Virus record (IMG/VR): IMGVR_UViG_3300020467_000008
Coordinates: 1-44,549 of that record
DNA from: a virus
Strand: one strand, 5' to 3'
Length of the DNA stretch: 44,549 nucleotides
Shown: piece by piece, positions 8,269-17,396 of the stretch
Position numbering within the stretch: position 1 is the stretch's first letter
Layout of the letters: each line of letters begins with the position of its first letter
Program-made: the position numbers and the translations under genes
Notes under the pieces: model-generated
Seen by the model: the letters and a program-made list of their open reading frames with translations, nothing else
What the model was told of the DNA's origin: nothing
Databases searched by the model: none

Positions 8269-9582
8269 ATGTCAGCTATAGATAAATCAATTTACGAAGA
8301 AGTTGTAATAGAGTCTGCTGATAGATCAAAATCGGTAGATATATCTAGAGGTACGATTGGTGTTTTTTATTATGAAGATATATTTTCACCAAATTTAACC
8401 GCTAAAATAGTAGTTTCTAATACTGGAAATAGTATTAAAGGACCTGACGGTAATATGCAATCCATATATAATGGATTACCTCTTAGAGGTGGGGAAAGAG
8501 TATCTTTAAAAATAGCAGGTAATTCTAATGATAATCCAGGATTAGATTTTATTAAATCTCCTTGGTTTGTTTCTAGTATTACAAATGTTATTGTTGATAA
8601 TGAAAAGGAGGCATTTACTTTAAATTTAGTTCCAAGAGAAGCATTATCTAATGAAACATCTAGAGTTGGTAAAAAATATCCAGCATCTTTTTCAATCTCT
8701 GATAGTGTAAAAGATATAGTTACAAATTATTTAAAATCAAAAAAGAATATTGAGTGTGATAAAACTGAAAATCCATACGGATTTCTTGGTAATTTGAGAA
8801 AACCATTTACAGTTTTAATGTGGTTGGCATCAAAATCTGTACCAGGTACAATTTCTGGTCAAGATGCAACAGCAGGATATGTATTTTTTGAAACTAAAGA
8901 TGGATATAAGTTTAAATCTATAGATCAATTAATTGCTCAAAAACCATATAAAAAGGAGTATATTTTTACTCCTGGTGATATTGACCACAATAATCCAATT
9001 AACGATTATAGAATATTAAAATATGCTACAGATAAAAATCAAGATATGATGGGAAAATTAAAACATGGTGCATTTTGTAGTCATAGAATATTTTTTAATC
9101 CACTTAATTTTACATACACTAATCCTGAAAAGGGGTTATTTAAATTAGAAAATTATGCAGGAAAGGCAGAAAATTTAGGTAAACAAGTATCCTTGCCAGG
9201 ATTAGATAATGATAGTGATAAGACTTTAGGTGATGTTCCTAGTAGAAATATTACTGCTGTACTTGATATTGGAACATTAGAGAAGAATGCATCTACAAAG
9301 AGTAATGCAGATCCAGCTAAAATCCAATCTCAAACTATGATGAGGTATGGATTAATAACAACTCAAACTATAAGTATGATGATTCCTTCAAATACTAATT
9401 TAAAAGCTGGTGATTTAATAAAATGCAAATTTTCTAGTGTTAATTTGGAGAAGAGTGTTAAAGTTGATAATGAGCAAAGTGGACTATATATGATTAAGGA
9501 ACTATGTCATTATTTTGATAGTACTGGATCTTATACTTCATTAACTTTATTAAGAGATACATTCGGACCTAAGAAAAAATGA
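8269..9582 (+). CDS. Baseplate hub protein, gp27-like
   Basis: 437 residues, starting directly after the previous stop. The N-terminal domain (RGTIGVFYYEDIFSPNLTAK, then a Gly-rich turn and FVSSITNVIVDNEKEAFTLN) looks like the first barrel of T4 gp27 and related hub proteins, which form the trimeric ring under the tube. The central part contains the usual insertion (FTVLMWLASKSVPG). The C-terminus has LKAGDLIKCKFSSV and GLYMIKELCHYF, a second-barrel pattern. It overlaps the gp5-like gene by 4 bases (ATGA), and gp27 and gp5 are direct partners in T4. Sequence conservation is low; context is the main support. Confidence 0.68.
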   Translation: MSAIDKSIYEEVVIESADRSKSVDISRGTIGVFYYEDIFSPNLTAKIVVSNTGNSIKGPDGNMQSIYNGLPLRGGERVSLKIAGNSNDNPGLDFIKSPWFVSSITNVIVDNEKEAFTLNLVPREALSNETSRVGKKYPASFSISDSVKDIVTNYLKSKKNIECDKTENPYGFLGNLRKPFTVLMWLASKSVPGTISGQDATAGYVFFETKDGYKFKSIDQLIAQKPYKKEYIFTPGDIDHNNPINDYRILKYATDKNQDMMGKLKHGAFCSHRIFFNPLNFTYTNPEKGLFKLENYAGKAENLGKQVSLPGLDNDSDKTLGDVPSRNITAVLDIGTLEKNASTKSNADPAKIQSQTMMRYGLITTQTISMMIPSNTNLKAGDLIKCKFSSVNLEKSVKVDNEQSGLYMIKELCHYFDSTGSYTSLTLLRDTFGPKKK

Positions 9583-11636
9583 TAGAAGAATCTATAATAC
9601 AAAGTAATTTTATTGGTAGGGACGGATTCAGATGGTGGATCGGTCAAGTAGCACCTGAGAAAGCTCAAGAAGATCAATTAAATCAGACTGCTGCTGCGTG
9701 GGGAAATAGAGTTAAAGTTCGTATTATGGGGTATCATCCTCAAAATACTGTAGAGCTTAAAGATGAAGATCTTCCCTGGGCACAAGTATTATTATCACCT
9801 CAAGCAGGATCTGGTAAAGCGAATCGTGCAAAATCACTTAGATTATCACCAGGTGATAGTGTATTAGGATTCTTTTTAGATGGTGATGATGCACAATTAC
9901 CTGTTATTATAGGTATATTTGGTAATACTGCATATTCTCCTAGTGATGAATACAAAGGTCCATTTACTCCATTTACTGGATATACAAGTAAAATTAAAAA
10001 TGATAATACATATATTCTTAAGAATGAAGTAGGAGATCAATCAGGTAAGAAAGCACAGAAATCACCTAGAGCAGTTTCTCCAGAATTAGCAAAGAAAATT
10101 GAAGAAGCAACGGGAATTGCTGAAAGGGCAGTTAGTACTGCTATAGGTCAAACTGTTGTATTTGGTAGTTCATCTGGATCTGCTACAATTTCTAAAGTAA
10201 AGGCAGAAGTTGAATCTCTTGTTAGTAAAATTCCATTTTCAACAGCAACTCAAAAGATGGGTATGCTTAGTGAAAAGGTTGATAAGATTAGTGGATTAGC
10301 ATCTGGTTTAGTTGGTAATATGGTTAATTCAACTTACAAGGGATTAGCTCCTAAATTAAATGGTGGATTGGATAAATTATACAAATCTGTTTATGGAAAA
10401 GTTCTTGCTGCTACTAAGAGTAGATCAATTGCTGCAAGGGCAGGTGCAGCAGCACAAACTGCTATGGTTCCTGGTATTGGTGCAATTCAAAATTTCTTAG
10501 GATGTGCTGTTAATAATATAGTTGGATCTTTAGGTGATGCTATTAAAGGATTATTGAAAGGTATGATGGATAATGTGAAAAATTTTGTTTCTTGTATTGG
10601 TGATCAATTTGTGGGTGGATTGATGAATCAAATTATTGGTGGTATTACCAAAGCACTTAGTCCTCTTTTAGGTGGTGTAAGTAAAATATTAGGTGGATTT
10701 AGTCTAGGTGGATTCCTTAGATCAAAAGCAGAGGGTTTGTTAGCAATTGCTAAGGTTGGACAATGTGATAAACCACAGAAGAATCTTGAGTCAAAGACAA
10801 ATGAATGGGTAATTGGTAAAGGTCCAAAAAATATTCTTGGTATATCTGTTGATAAAATTTTAAGTGCTGCAAATACTGCAGATAGTTTAACTCAAAGTTT
10901 AGTTGGTGGTGTTCAGGATTTAAGTATTGCTGGTGGGTCTTTAGGTGTATTTGATTTCTTAAATCCAAGTGTTTCTGTTCCTGGATTTAAGAGTCCCCTT
11001 GGGGAATGTTATGCAGGTCCTCCATTAAGTTGTGCTGGAGTAAAAGTTAATATATTTGGAAGTAATGGTAAAGGTGCTATTGGTAAAGCAATATTGGGTT
11101 CTATTGTTGGTGAAGGTGCTGCAGCAACTGGAAGTCTTATTGGTATTGATATGGAAAGTGGTGGATCTGGATATAATACTCCACCATTTGTAGAAATCAC
11201 TGATGAGTGTGGACAAGGATATGGTGGAATTGCTAGAGCAGTTATTGATTATGATGAAACTTCTCCTACATATCAACAAGTAACTGACATTTATGTTGTT
11301 TCAGAGGGTGAAAACTATCCTATAAAAGGTCCTCAAGTAACAGATCAATTAGCAGTTGATCATGTGATAGTTGTTAATCCTGGACAGGATTATGATAGAA
11401 ATGATACTATTAGTGATGGTGATGGAAATCCATACACAATCTATGTTGATGATGATGGTAGAATTTTGAATGTTCTGCCTCCAGATTCTGCAGTAGCAAA
11501 TGTAAATGGTATTAAAGATCTTCCAGAATTGACTATTAATACTGAAACTGGTTATGGTGCTATATTAAAACCACAATTAAAACCAAGACCACCATTCCAA
11601 GGTGAAGTCAAGCAAGTTATTGATTGTGTTAGTTAA
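9579..11636 (+). CDS. Baseplate hub OB-fold protein, gp5-like without lysozyme
   Basis: 685 residues. The N-terminus (FIGRDGFRWWIGQVAP, NRVKVRIMGYHPQNT, LKDEDLPWAQVLLSP, LSPGDSVLGFFLDGDDAQLPVIIGIFG) is the OB domain of gp5/VgrG-type hub proteins that plugs the gp27 ring. No lysozyme domain or catalytic Glu-Asp-Thr pattern follows. Instead there are ~350 residues of Ala/Gly-rich, weakly hydrophobic helices (IGAIQNFLGCAVNNIVGSLG). Residues ~510-685 form a beta-rich domain with GSGYNTPPFVEI and related Gly-Tyr/Pro turns seen in tail spikes. The spike itself is encoded separately just downstream. Confidence 0.75.
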   Translation: MIEESIIQSNFIGRDGFRWWIGQVAPEKAQEDQLNQTAAAWGNRVKVRIMGYHPQNTVELKDEDLPWAQVLLSPQAGSGKANRAKSLRLSPGDSVLGFFLDGDDAQLPVIIGIFGNTAYSPSDEYKGPFTPFTGYTSKIKNDNTYILKNEVGDQSGKKAQKSPRAVSPELAKKIEEATGIAERAVSTAIGQTVVFGSSSGSATISKVKAEVESLVSKIPFSTATQKMGMLSEKVDKISGLASGLVGNMVNSTYKGLAPKLNGGLDKLYKSVYGKVLAATKSRSIAARAGAAAQTAMVPGIGAIQNFLGCAVNNIVGSLGDAIKGLLKGMMDNVKNFVSCIGDQFVGGLMNQIIGGITKALSPLLGGVSKILGGFSLGGFLRSKAEGLLAIAKVGQCDKPQKNLESKTNEWVIGKGPKNILGISVDKILSAANTADSLTQSLVGGVQDLSIAGGSLGVFDFLNPSVSVPGFKSPLGECYAGPPLSCAGVKVNIFGSNGKGAIGKAILGSIVGEGAAATGSLIGIDMESGGSGYNTPPFVEITDECGQGYGGIARAVIDYDETSPTYQQVTDIYVVSEGENYPIKGPQVTDQLAVDHVIVVNPGQDYDRNDTISDGDGNPYTIYVDDDGRILNVLPPDSAVANVNGIKDLPELTINTETGYGAILKPQLKPRPPFQGEVKQVIDCVS

Positions 11637-11644
11637 GATAAATA
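11637..11644 (+). promoter_or_regulatory. Late promoter box before the spike gene
   Basis: GATAAATA, 21 bases before the ATG at 11666 in the 29-base gap after the hub gene. Seven of eight bases match TATAAATA. Confidence 0.6.
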
Positions 11645-11665
11645 ATCAATACAGGACTTTAAAAT

Positions 11666-12208
11666 ATGGCAGAAAGACCAGCTGACAAACAAAATTGGCA
11701 ACTGAGGCAATATGACTCATATGGACCTCACTTTAGGATAGAATCAGGAAATCCAGAAATGGGTGAGAATGGTGCTACCGTTTATTCTATTTTTGGACAA
11801 GGTAAAGATAATAATACAAGTACCATTTCAATGAATGATGGTGGACTTCTTAATGTTTACAATGATCAAACTATTGATCTTGTAGGTGGAGAAAAAATGA
11901 GTAATGGTTGCTCTATTAATATTATTGGTAGAAATGGTGATGTAACAATTACTGCTCAATCAAATGGTGATATTAGAATAACTGGTAAAAATATTATAAT
12001 TGATGCTGATGAAGATATTGATTTAAATGCTGGTGGTGATATTAATTTAACTGCTTGTAATAAAATAATACTTAGGTCTGCAGTTGCTAATTGTGATGCT
12101 CTTTCAGGTAATCTAGCACCAAGAGATGTTACTTTTGCTGGTCTTGTTACTAAAGGAACTAAAATTGGTGTTGATGGACTCGATAAAGTACTTGGAGGTT
12201 GGGGTTAA
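11666..12208 (+). CDS. Cell-puncturing spike, gp5 C-terminal beta-helix type
   Basis: 180 residues. After an N-terminal linker (QLRQYDSYGPHFRIESGNPE), residues ~85-145 are regular short strands: GDVTITAQSNGDIRITGKN, IIIDADEDIDLNAGGDINLT. This alternating Gly-Asp-(Val/Ile)-x-(Ile/Leu) pattern is the triple-stranded beta-helix of T4 gp5C and VgrG spikes, which trimerise to pierce the outer membrane. Here the spike is a separate gene, following an OB-hub protein that lacks it. The stop overlaps the next ATG by one base. Function is confident from the repeat pattern and context; the metal-binding tip is not obvious. Confidence 0.78.
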   Translation: MAERPADKQNWQLRQYDSYGPHFRIESGNPEMGENGATVYSIFGQGKDNNTSTISMNDGGLLNVYNDQTIDLVGGEKMSNGCSINIIGRNGDVTITAQSNGDIRITGKNIIIDADEDIDLNAGGDINLTACNKIILRSAVANCDALSGNLAPRDVTFAGLVTKGTKIGVDGLDKVLGGWG

Positions 12209-15200
12209 TGACCGATAGTTCCCAAACTTGGCCTTCTCCCGAATATGAAAATGATCAAGTAAATGCCATTAGTGGTGTAACTGAATTTACTAATGATGTT
12301 TACGTTTATGGTAAGTTATATGCTGATGTATTTGGAAGTACTACTGGTGATAATTCAAATATAGATTTGGGTGGTAGTGATCTATCAGTCAAGAATCTTT
12401 TCGTATCAGGGGTTTCGACTTTCTATGGTCCAGTCAATATGGACTATTTGACGGTTTATCAGAGATTTAATGTTGGTGCTTCTGGTACTGTTTTTACTGC
12501 AATATCTACTTCAACAGACTATACAACTGGTAATAGGGTTGGTATAGGAACTACACAACCAGTTACTTTTTTCCAAGTTGGTGTTGCTGATACTTCTTTT
12601 GTTGTTACTAATGATGGTCTGGTTGGTATTGGAACTACACAACCTGATGCTAAATTCCAAGTTGGTGATAATTATTTTACAATTACTGATAATGGTAGTG
12701 TTGGAATAGGAACTACTCAACCTGCAGTTGATTTTGAATCTAAGGGAACTAATTGGTTAGGTAATAAATGTTTAACTGTTAGAGTAGATCCATGTAGGGT
12801 AGGTATTGGAACAACATTACCTGATGCTAAATTCCAAGTTGGATATAGAGAAAAATCTATTGTCTTTGCTTCTGATCCTATCACTGGAGTAACTTCAGTT
12901 GGTATAGGAACTACACAACCTTATTCTAGAGTTCAAGTTGGTGCTGGTGATGAATCTGTTGTTATTAGTGATGATGGTGTAGTTGGTATTGGTAGTACAG
13001 ATCCTGGTAATATACCTGGATATAGTTCTGGTGATGGTAAATTAAGATTAAATGTAGACGGAACAATCAAGATTGATCGAAATATAATTGACTCTGCTAA
13101 TTCTGCAGGTGTAAATGGATATTATTTGAATAGAGATGGGAATGGTATCCGTTGGGTACAAGCATCTCCAATCTCCTTAGATGGAATGTATGTTCAGGAT
13201 GAAGGTGTTGATTTACCTACAAATGGAACAGCACAATTATTCCAGTGGTTAAACTTTACTCAAATAAACAGTCTAGGTCTTGGAGTAGATACTTTATTAC
13301 CAATACCTGATCCTGCAAATCCAACTGCGATTGCAAAGATTCAAACACAGGATCTATGGGGTCATACTAATAGTGATAATACTTCCCCAATCTATAGGAT
13401 GACTCAGGTTGGTATTAAGAATAGTAGTCCATCATATGATTTAGACATAACAGGAACTCTTCATGCTACTGATAATGTACAATTTGATTCACAGTTGACA
13501 GTTGATGGTAATACTTTACTTAAAGGAACCTTAACTGTAAATCAAGCAACTGATTTAGATGCTACATTAAATGTAGATGGTGCTACAACTCTTAATAGTA
13601 CATTAGATGTAGATGGTGCTACAACTCTTAATAGTACATTAGATGTAGATGGTGCTACAACACTTAATGATACACTTGATGTAGATGGTGCTACAACACT
13701 TAATAATACACTTGATGTAGATGGATTAACAACTTTTAATGATACTACTGATGCTACTAGTCCTAACAATGCTTCTGTTCAGATTGATGGTGGTCTTGGA
13801 ATAGTTAAAAAATTATATGTAGGTAATGATACTATAATTGAAGGAACTACAGAATCAACTGATAAAGATAGTGGTGCTTTAATAGTTGATGGTGGTGCTG
13901 GTATAGAGAAGAATGTTAATATTGGCGGTGCTTTAAAGGTAGATTCAACAACAGTATCTACTGATTGTACAACTGGTTCTGGTATTTTTGCTGGTGGTGT
14001 TGGTATTCAGGGAGATTTGAATGTATGTGGTGATGAACATATTTTTGGAACTACAGAATCAACTGATAAAGATACTGGTGCTTTAGTTGTAGAAGGTGGT
14101 GTTGGTATAGAGAAGAAGTTGAATGTAGGTGGTGTTGCTAAAGTATGGGATCAAACTGATGCATCCGATAAAGATACTGGTGCTCTTATAGTAGAAGGTG
14201 GAGTTGGTATTGAGAAGAAACTATTTGTAGGTGATGATGCTAAGATTTTAGGTACTACAGAATCTAGTGACAAAGATACTGGTGCCTTAGTTGTAGAAGG
14301 TGGAGTTGGTATTGAGAAGAAACTATTTGTAGGTGATGATGCTAAGATTTTAGGTACTACAGAATCAACTGATAAAGATACTGGTGCTTTAGTTGTAGAA
14401 GGTGGTGTTGGTATAGAGAAGAAGTTAAATGTTGGTGATGACGCTAAGATATTTGGAACTACAGAATCAACTGATAAAGATACTGGTGCTCTTATAGTAG
14501 AAGGTGGAGTTGGTATTGAGAAGAAGTTAAATGTTGGTGATGACGCTAAGATTTGGGGTGATACACAGTCGGATGACAAAGACACTGGTGCTCTTGTAGT
14601 AGAAGGTGGTGTAGGAATTGAGAAGAACTTAAATGTAGGTCAGAATACAAAACTTGAGGGTACTTTAGAACTAGAGAACCAGATAATTGATTATTTTAAT
14701 AATAATGGTGTTGGAATATGTAAAACTGATTATAGATTATCATCATTTAATGATGGTGTTGGTGCTGGTGTATCTTGGAGACCATCTGGAGTTCAAACAA
14801 AGAGAACTATCTGGGTTACAAAGAATGGATGTGATACTAATAGTGGATTATTAGAAGGTGATGCAAAGCATACAGTTGGTGCTGCTGCAGCAATAGCACA
14901 GGAAGGAGATACTATTAAAGTACGTTCTGGAATTTATGTTGAAAATAATCCAATTGGATTAAGAACTGATGTTGCAGTATCTGGAGAAGATTTGAGATTA
15001 GTTACATTAATACCTAAAAATACTAATAAAGATTTCTTCCATGTTAGAAGAGGATGTTTGGTTGAAAATCTTAGTTTTTCTGGAGAAACTCTTGCAACAA
15101 CACACGTTGGATGCGGTGCTGTTGCTTTCCCACCAACACTAGCATCTGTAAATGCTGGAACAGACTTTCAAGCAGTAGATGGATATACTTCTCTTGGTCC

Positions 15201-16410
15201 AGCAAATGAAGGTTCTACTGGTAGATATAAGAGTCCATATGTTAGGAACTGTACTAACTTTATGACTGCTAGTGTTGGTATGAAAATTAATGGTGATCAT
15301 TGTGATGCTAATTTTAGTGGTACTAATAATCTAGGACAAGATATTAAGAGTATGGTTTGTGATTCATTTACACAATATAATGAATCTGGTATTGGAGTAT
15401 CACTTACAAATAATGCTTATGCTCAGTTAGTTTCTATCTTTACTATTGGATGTGATAAGGGAATATATTGTGATACTGGTGGGCAATGTGATTTAACAAA
15501 CTCTAACTCATCATTTGGTAATTATGGTTTATATTCTAATGGATATGGTTCTGTAGAATTTGATGGTACAATGAAAACCACATCTTCTGCAGAATCGGAT
15601 GTTTTTGAAGTTAATAATGTGCGTGATTTTAATACACCTAGACAACCTAGAACTCCATTTGATGGGCAAGGTGTTTATTTTCATATAAATCTAACTGATT
15701 TTGAGGAGACTCCTGCTACTGGTACTATATCACAACCATTACAATTAGTTAGATCTCTTAAAATTACTAATGGTGGTAATCCTGGTGAATATAGTTCATC
15801 TGCACCGCCAATTATTACTGTGGATCAGGAACCATTAGGTCCAGAGGGAATACTACCAGAATTTTCTCCAAATGTGAGTGCAGCAGGAACTATAACTTCT
15901 ATTGATGTTATTAATAGTGGTAGAAATTATTTGCCAAGTACTGGAACAGGACCAACTCAAAATATAACTGTAAGTATTCCTGGTTCTGCAACTGCAGATG
16001 TTGATACAGATCCTATTTTATATACTGTTAGTGAAGCAACATCACATGATAATGTTGGATTAAGTACAATTACAATGAATGAGTTTATCCCTTATGAAGT
16101 AAAAATAGGTACAAAAGTTGAACTTGTTAGGTTAAGTAGGATTATAACTAGTTCACATTCATTTGAATATATTGGTGCTGGTGTAGACCTAAATACAGCT
16201 AACCCCTTCCAAGGTGGAAAACCTATTCCTGAACAGGAAGTTGTTGCTATTAATGGTGGTCAATGTCCATTTACTAGCACGGATCAAAAAGGTAATTTTA
16301 GAATTGGCGATGGTTTAACTATTGATCAAACTACATCTACTATAAGAGGACGGGATTTCAATAGAGCAATACAAGCACAATTAACACCACTGATATTAGC
16401 ATTAAGATAA
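12208..16410 (+). CDS. Large repeat-rich fibre or baseplate-associated protein
   Basis: The ATG at 12208 is chosen (1400 residues) because GGAGG lies at 12194-12198. Residues ~100-285 hold several VGIGTTQP modules. Residues ~428-512 are seven 12-residue repeats (TLDVDGATTLNS type). Residues ~513-818 are nine exact-length 34-residue repeats (core DKDTGALVVEGGVGIEKKL). Next comes a right-handed beta-helix-like region (TIWVTKNGCDTNSG, GDTIKVRSGIYVENNP, LTNSNSSFGNYGLYSNGYG). A C-terminal HSFEYIGAGVDL and GNFRIGDGLTID segment is shared with the protein at 30353. It is probably a structural fibre or whisker; its exact place in the virion cannot be told. Confidence 0.72.
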   Translation: MTDSSQTWPSPEYENDQVNAISGVTEFTNDVYVYGKLYADVFGSTTGDNSNIDLGGSDLSVKNLFVSGVSTFYGPVNMDYLTVYQRFNVGASGTVFTAISTSTDYTTGNRVGIGTTQPVTFFQVGVADTSFVVTNDGLVGIGTTQPDAKFQVGDNYFTITDNGSVGIGTTQPAVDFESKGTNWLGNKCLTVRVDPCRVGIGTTLPDAKFQVGYREKSIVFASDPITGVTSVGIGTTQPYSRVQVGAGDESVVISDDGVVGIGSTDPGNIPGYSSGDGKLRLNVDGTIKIDRNIIDSANSAGVNGYYLNRDGNGIRWVQASPISLDGMYVQDEGVDLPTNGTAQLFQWLNFTQINSLGLGVDTLLPIPDPANPTAIAKIQTQDLWGHTNSDNTSPIYRMTQVGIKNSSPSYDLDITGTLHATDNVQFDSQLTVDGNTLLKGTLTVNQATDLDATLNVDGATTLNSTLDVDGATTLNSTLDVDGATTLNDTLDVDGATTLNNTLDVDGLTTFNDTTDATSPNNASVQIDGGLGIVKKLYVGNDTIIEGTTESTDKDSGALIVDGGAGIEKNVNIGGALKVDSTTVSTDCTTGSGIFAGGVGIQGDLNVCGDEHIFGTTESTDKDTGALVVEGGVGIEKKLNVGGVAKVWDQTDASDKDTGALIVEGGVGIEKKLFVGDDAKILGTTESSDKDTGALVVEGGVGIEKKLFVGDDAKILGTTESTDKDTGALVVEGGVGIEKKLNVGDDAKIFGTTESTDKDTGALIVEGGVGIEKKLNVGDDAKIWGDTQSDDKDTGALVVEGGVGIEKNLNVGQNTKLEGTLELENQIIDYFNNNGVGICKTDYRLSSFNDGVGAGVSWRPSGVQTKRTIWVTKNGCDTNSGLLEGDAKHTVGAAAAIAQEGDTIKVRSGIYVENNPIGLRTDVAVSGEDLRLVTLIPKNTNKDFFHVRRGCLVENLSFSGETLATTHVGCGAVAFPPTLASVNAGTDFQAVDGYTSLGPANEGSTGRYKSPYVRNCTNFMTASVGMKINGDHCDANFSGTNNLGQDIKSMVCDSFTQYNESGIGVSLTNNAYAQLVSIFTIGCDKGIYCDTGGQCDLTNSNSSFGNYGLYSNGYGSVEFDGTMKTTSSAESDVFEVNNVRDFNTPRQPRTPFDGQGVYFHINLTDFEETPATGTISQPLQLVRSLKITNGGNPGEYSSSAPPIITVDQEPLGPEGILPEFSPNVSAAGTITSIDVINSGRNYLPSTGTGPTQNITVSIPGSATADVDTDPILYTVSEATSHDNVGLSTITMNEFIPYEVKIGTKVELVRLSRIITSSHSFEYIGAGVDLNTANPFQGGKPIPEQEVVAINGGQCPFTSTDQKGNFRIGDGLTIDQTTSTIRGRDFNRAIQAQLTPLILALR
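13492..13743 (+). repeat. Seven tandem 36-bp units coding 12-residue repeats
   Basis: Units decode as QLTVDGNTLLKG, TLTVNQATDLDA, TLNVDGATTLNS, TLDVDGATTLNS, TLDVDGATTLND, TLDVDGATTLNN, TLDVDGLTTFND. The last five are nearly identical in DNA. They abut the 102-bp repeats without a gap. Confidence 0.9.
13744..14661 (+). repeat. Nine tandem 102-bp units coding 34-residue repeats
   Basis: The span is exactly 9 x 102 bases. The core is (T/S)DKDTGAL(V/I)VEGGVGIEKKL followed by NVGDDAKI. Units 4-8 are most alike. Units 1-3 and 9 have drifted, which suggests recent expansion in the middle of the array. Related single units occur at the C-terminal end of the gene at 30353. Confidence 0.9.
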
Positions 16411-16413
16411 AAG

Positions 16414-17394
16414 ATGGCAATTGCACCAGTAAATAAATTTATATCTGTCGCTGTTCCAGTAGCACCAGGTTTACAAAAATTGTATGAAGTTCCTACAGGA
16501 GTTTCTTCATTATTACTTTATGCACAGGTTGCAAATGTTGGTATTGGAACTACTTATCCAACCGTAACACTTATTCAGAGGAGAGAATCAAGAAGCACAA
16601 AAAATACTAGAGATGTAAGAGTAATAAAGGATGTTGAAATACCACCAAATGATGCTGTAATTTTGGTTGATGGTAGATTGGTTTTAGAAAAAACACCATT
16701 GGTTTTAGATAGAGTTTATATAGAATCAACACAACAAAATGTTGGTATTATTAATAATGTAGATTATGATGAGCCTTCAGGAATTGCTACTGTAACTACA
16801 GCATCTCCGCATAGTTTTGATGTTGGTGATCCTATATGTTTGAGTGGTATAAAATTTAATTGTACAGGAAGTACTGGTATTACAACTACAGTATTCCCAG
16901 ATCCTCAACAATCTTTTATGGTTGATACTATAGTCGATAATGTTGGAACATCAAAGACATTTTCTACAATTGTAGGTACATCAAAAGGATATCCACATGT
17001 TTATAACCGTGCAGAACATTTTTATGTTAGATCAAGATATAGATCTATTGAGCAAATAACTGGACCTGCACCAGGAACAAAATATACCCCAGATTTTGTT
17101 ACTTATGATCCCGATAATGGAAATTTGGTAGTAACAGTTGCTAATACTCTACAAAATGGAAATACAATAAGAATTACGGATAATAGTTTGTTCTTTACAT
17201 GTACTATGGATAATAGGGGAACAGAACATTCTTATCCAAGATCTACTGATCCCGCTTCAGGAGCAAATTTAACAGTTACTGGAGCAGCAGCAAATTCATT
17301 TACTGTTAATGTTGGAGTAAGTTCTGCTGGTGGTTATGTTGCTCCTCTACAGATGGAATTTATAGCAAGTATATTAGAGAATAGTACAACATAA
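16414..17394 (+). CDS. Virion fibre-associated protein with beta modules
   Basis: 326 residues, beginning MAIAPVNKFISVAVPVAP, three bases after the preceding stop. The first ~115 residues (LYEVPTGVSSLLLYAQVANVGIG, VEIPPNDAVILVDGRLVLE) look like a compact beta-domain common in phage fibre connectors. The C-terminal part carries TYDPDNGNLVVTV, ITDNSLFFTCTMDNRGTEHS and YPRSTDPASG, a module repeated in the next gene. Composition (Thr, Val, Asn, Gly) and location support a structural role. I do not recognise a named T4 equivalent. Confidence 0.65.
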   Translation: MAIAPVNKFISVAVPVAPGLQKLYEVPTGVSSLLLYAQVANVGIGTTYPTVTLIQRRESRSTKNTRDVRVIKDVEIPPNDAVILVDGRLVLEKTPLVLDRVYIESTQQNVGIINNVDYDEPSGIATVTTASPHSFDVGDPICLSGIKFNCTGSTGITTTVFPDPQQSFMVDTIVDNVGTSKTFSTIVGTSKGYPHVYNRAEHFYVRSRYRSIEQITGPAPGTKYTPDFVTYDPDNGNLVVTVANTLQNGNTIRITDNSLFFTCTMDNRGTEHSYPRSTDPASGANLTVTGAAANSFTVNVGVSSAGGYVAPLQMEFIASILENSTT

Positions 17395-17396
17395 TT

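Noticed and set aside
9750-10700. Tail lysozyme domain in the gp5-like hub
   Set aside because: No lysozyme catalytic pattern is present; the region is Ala/Gly-rich helix and linker.
10993-11002. CCCCTTGGGG palindrome as a terminator
   Set aside because: It is inside the hub coding region, has no loop room and no T-run.
14151-14585. Minus-strand frame in the 102-bp array
   Set aside because: It is the reverse reading of the tandem repeats and repeats every 34 residues in step with the real gene.
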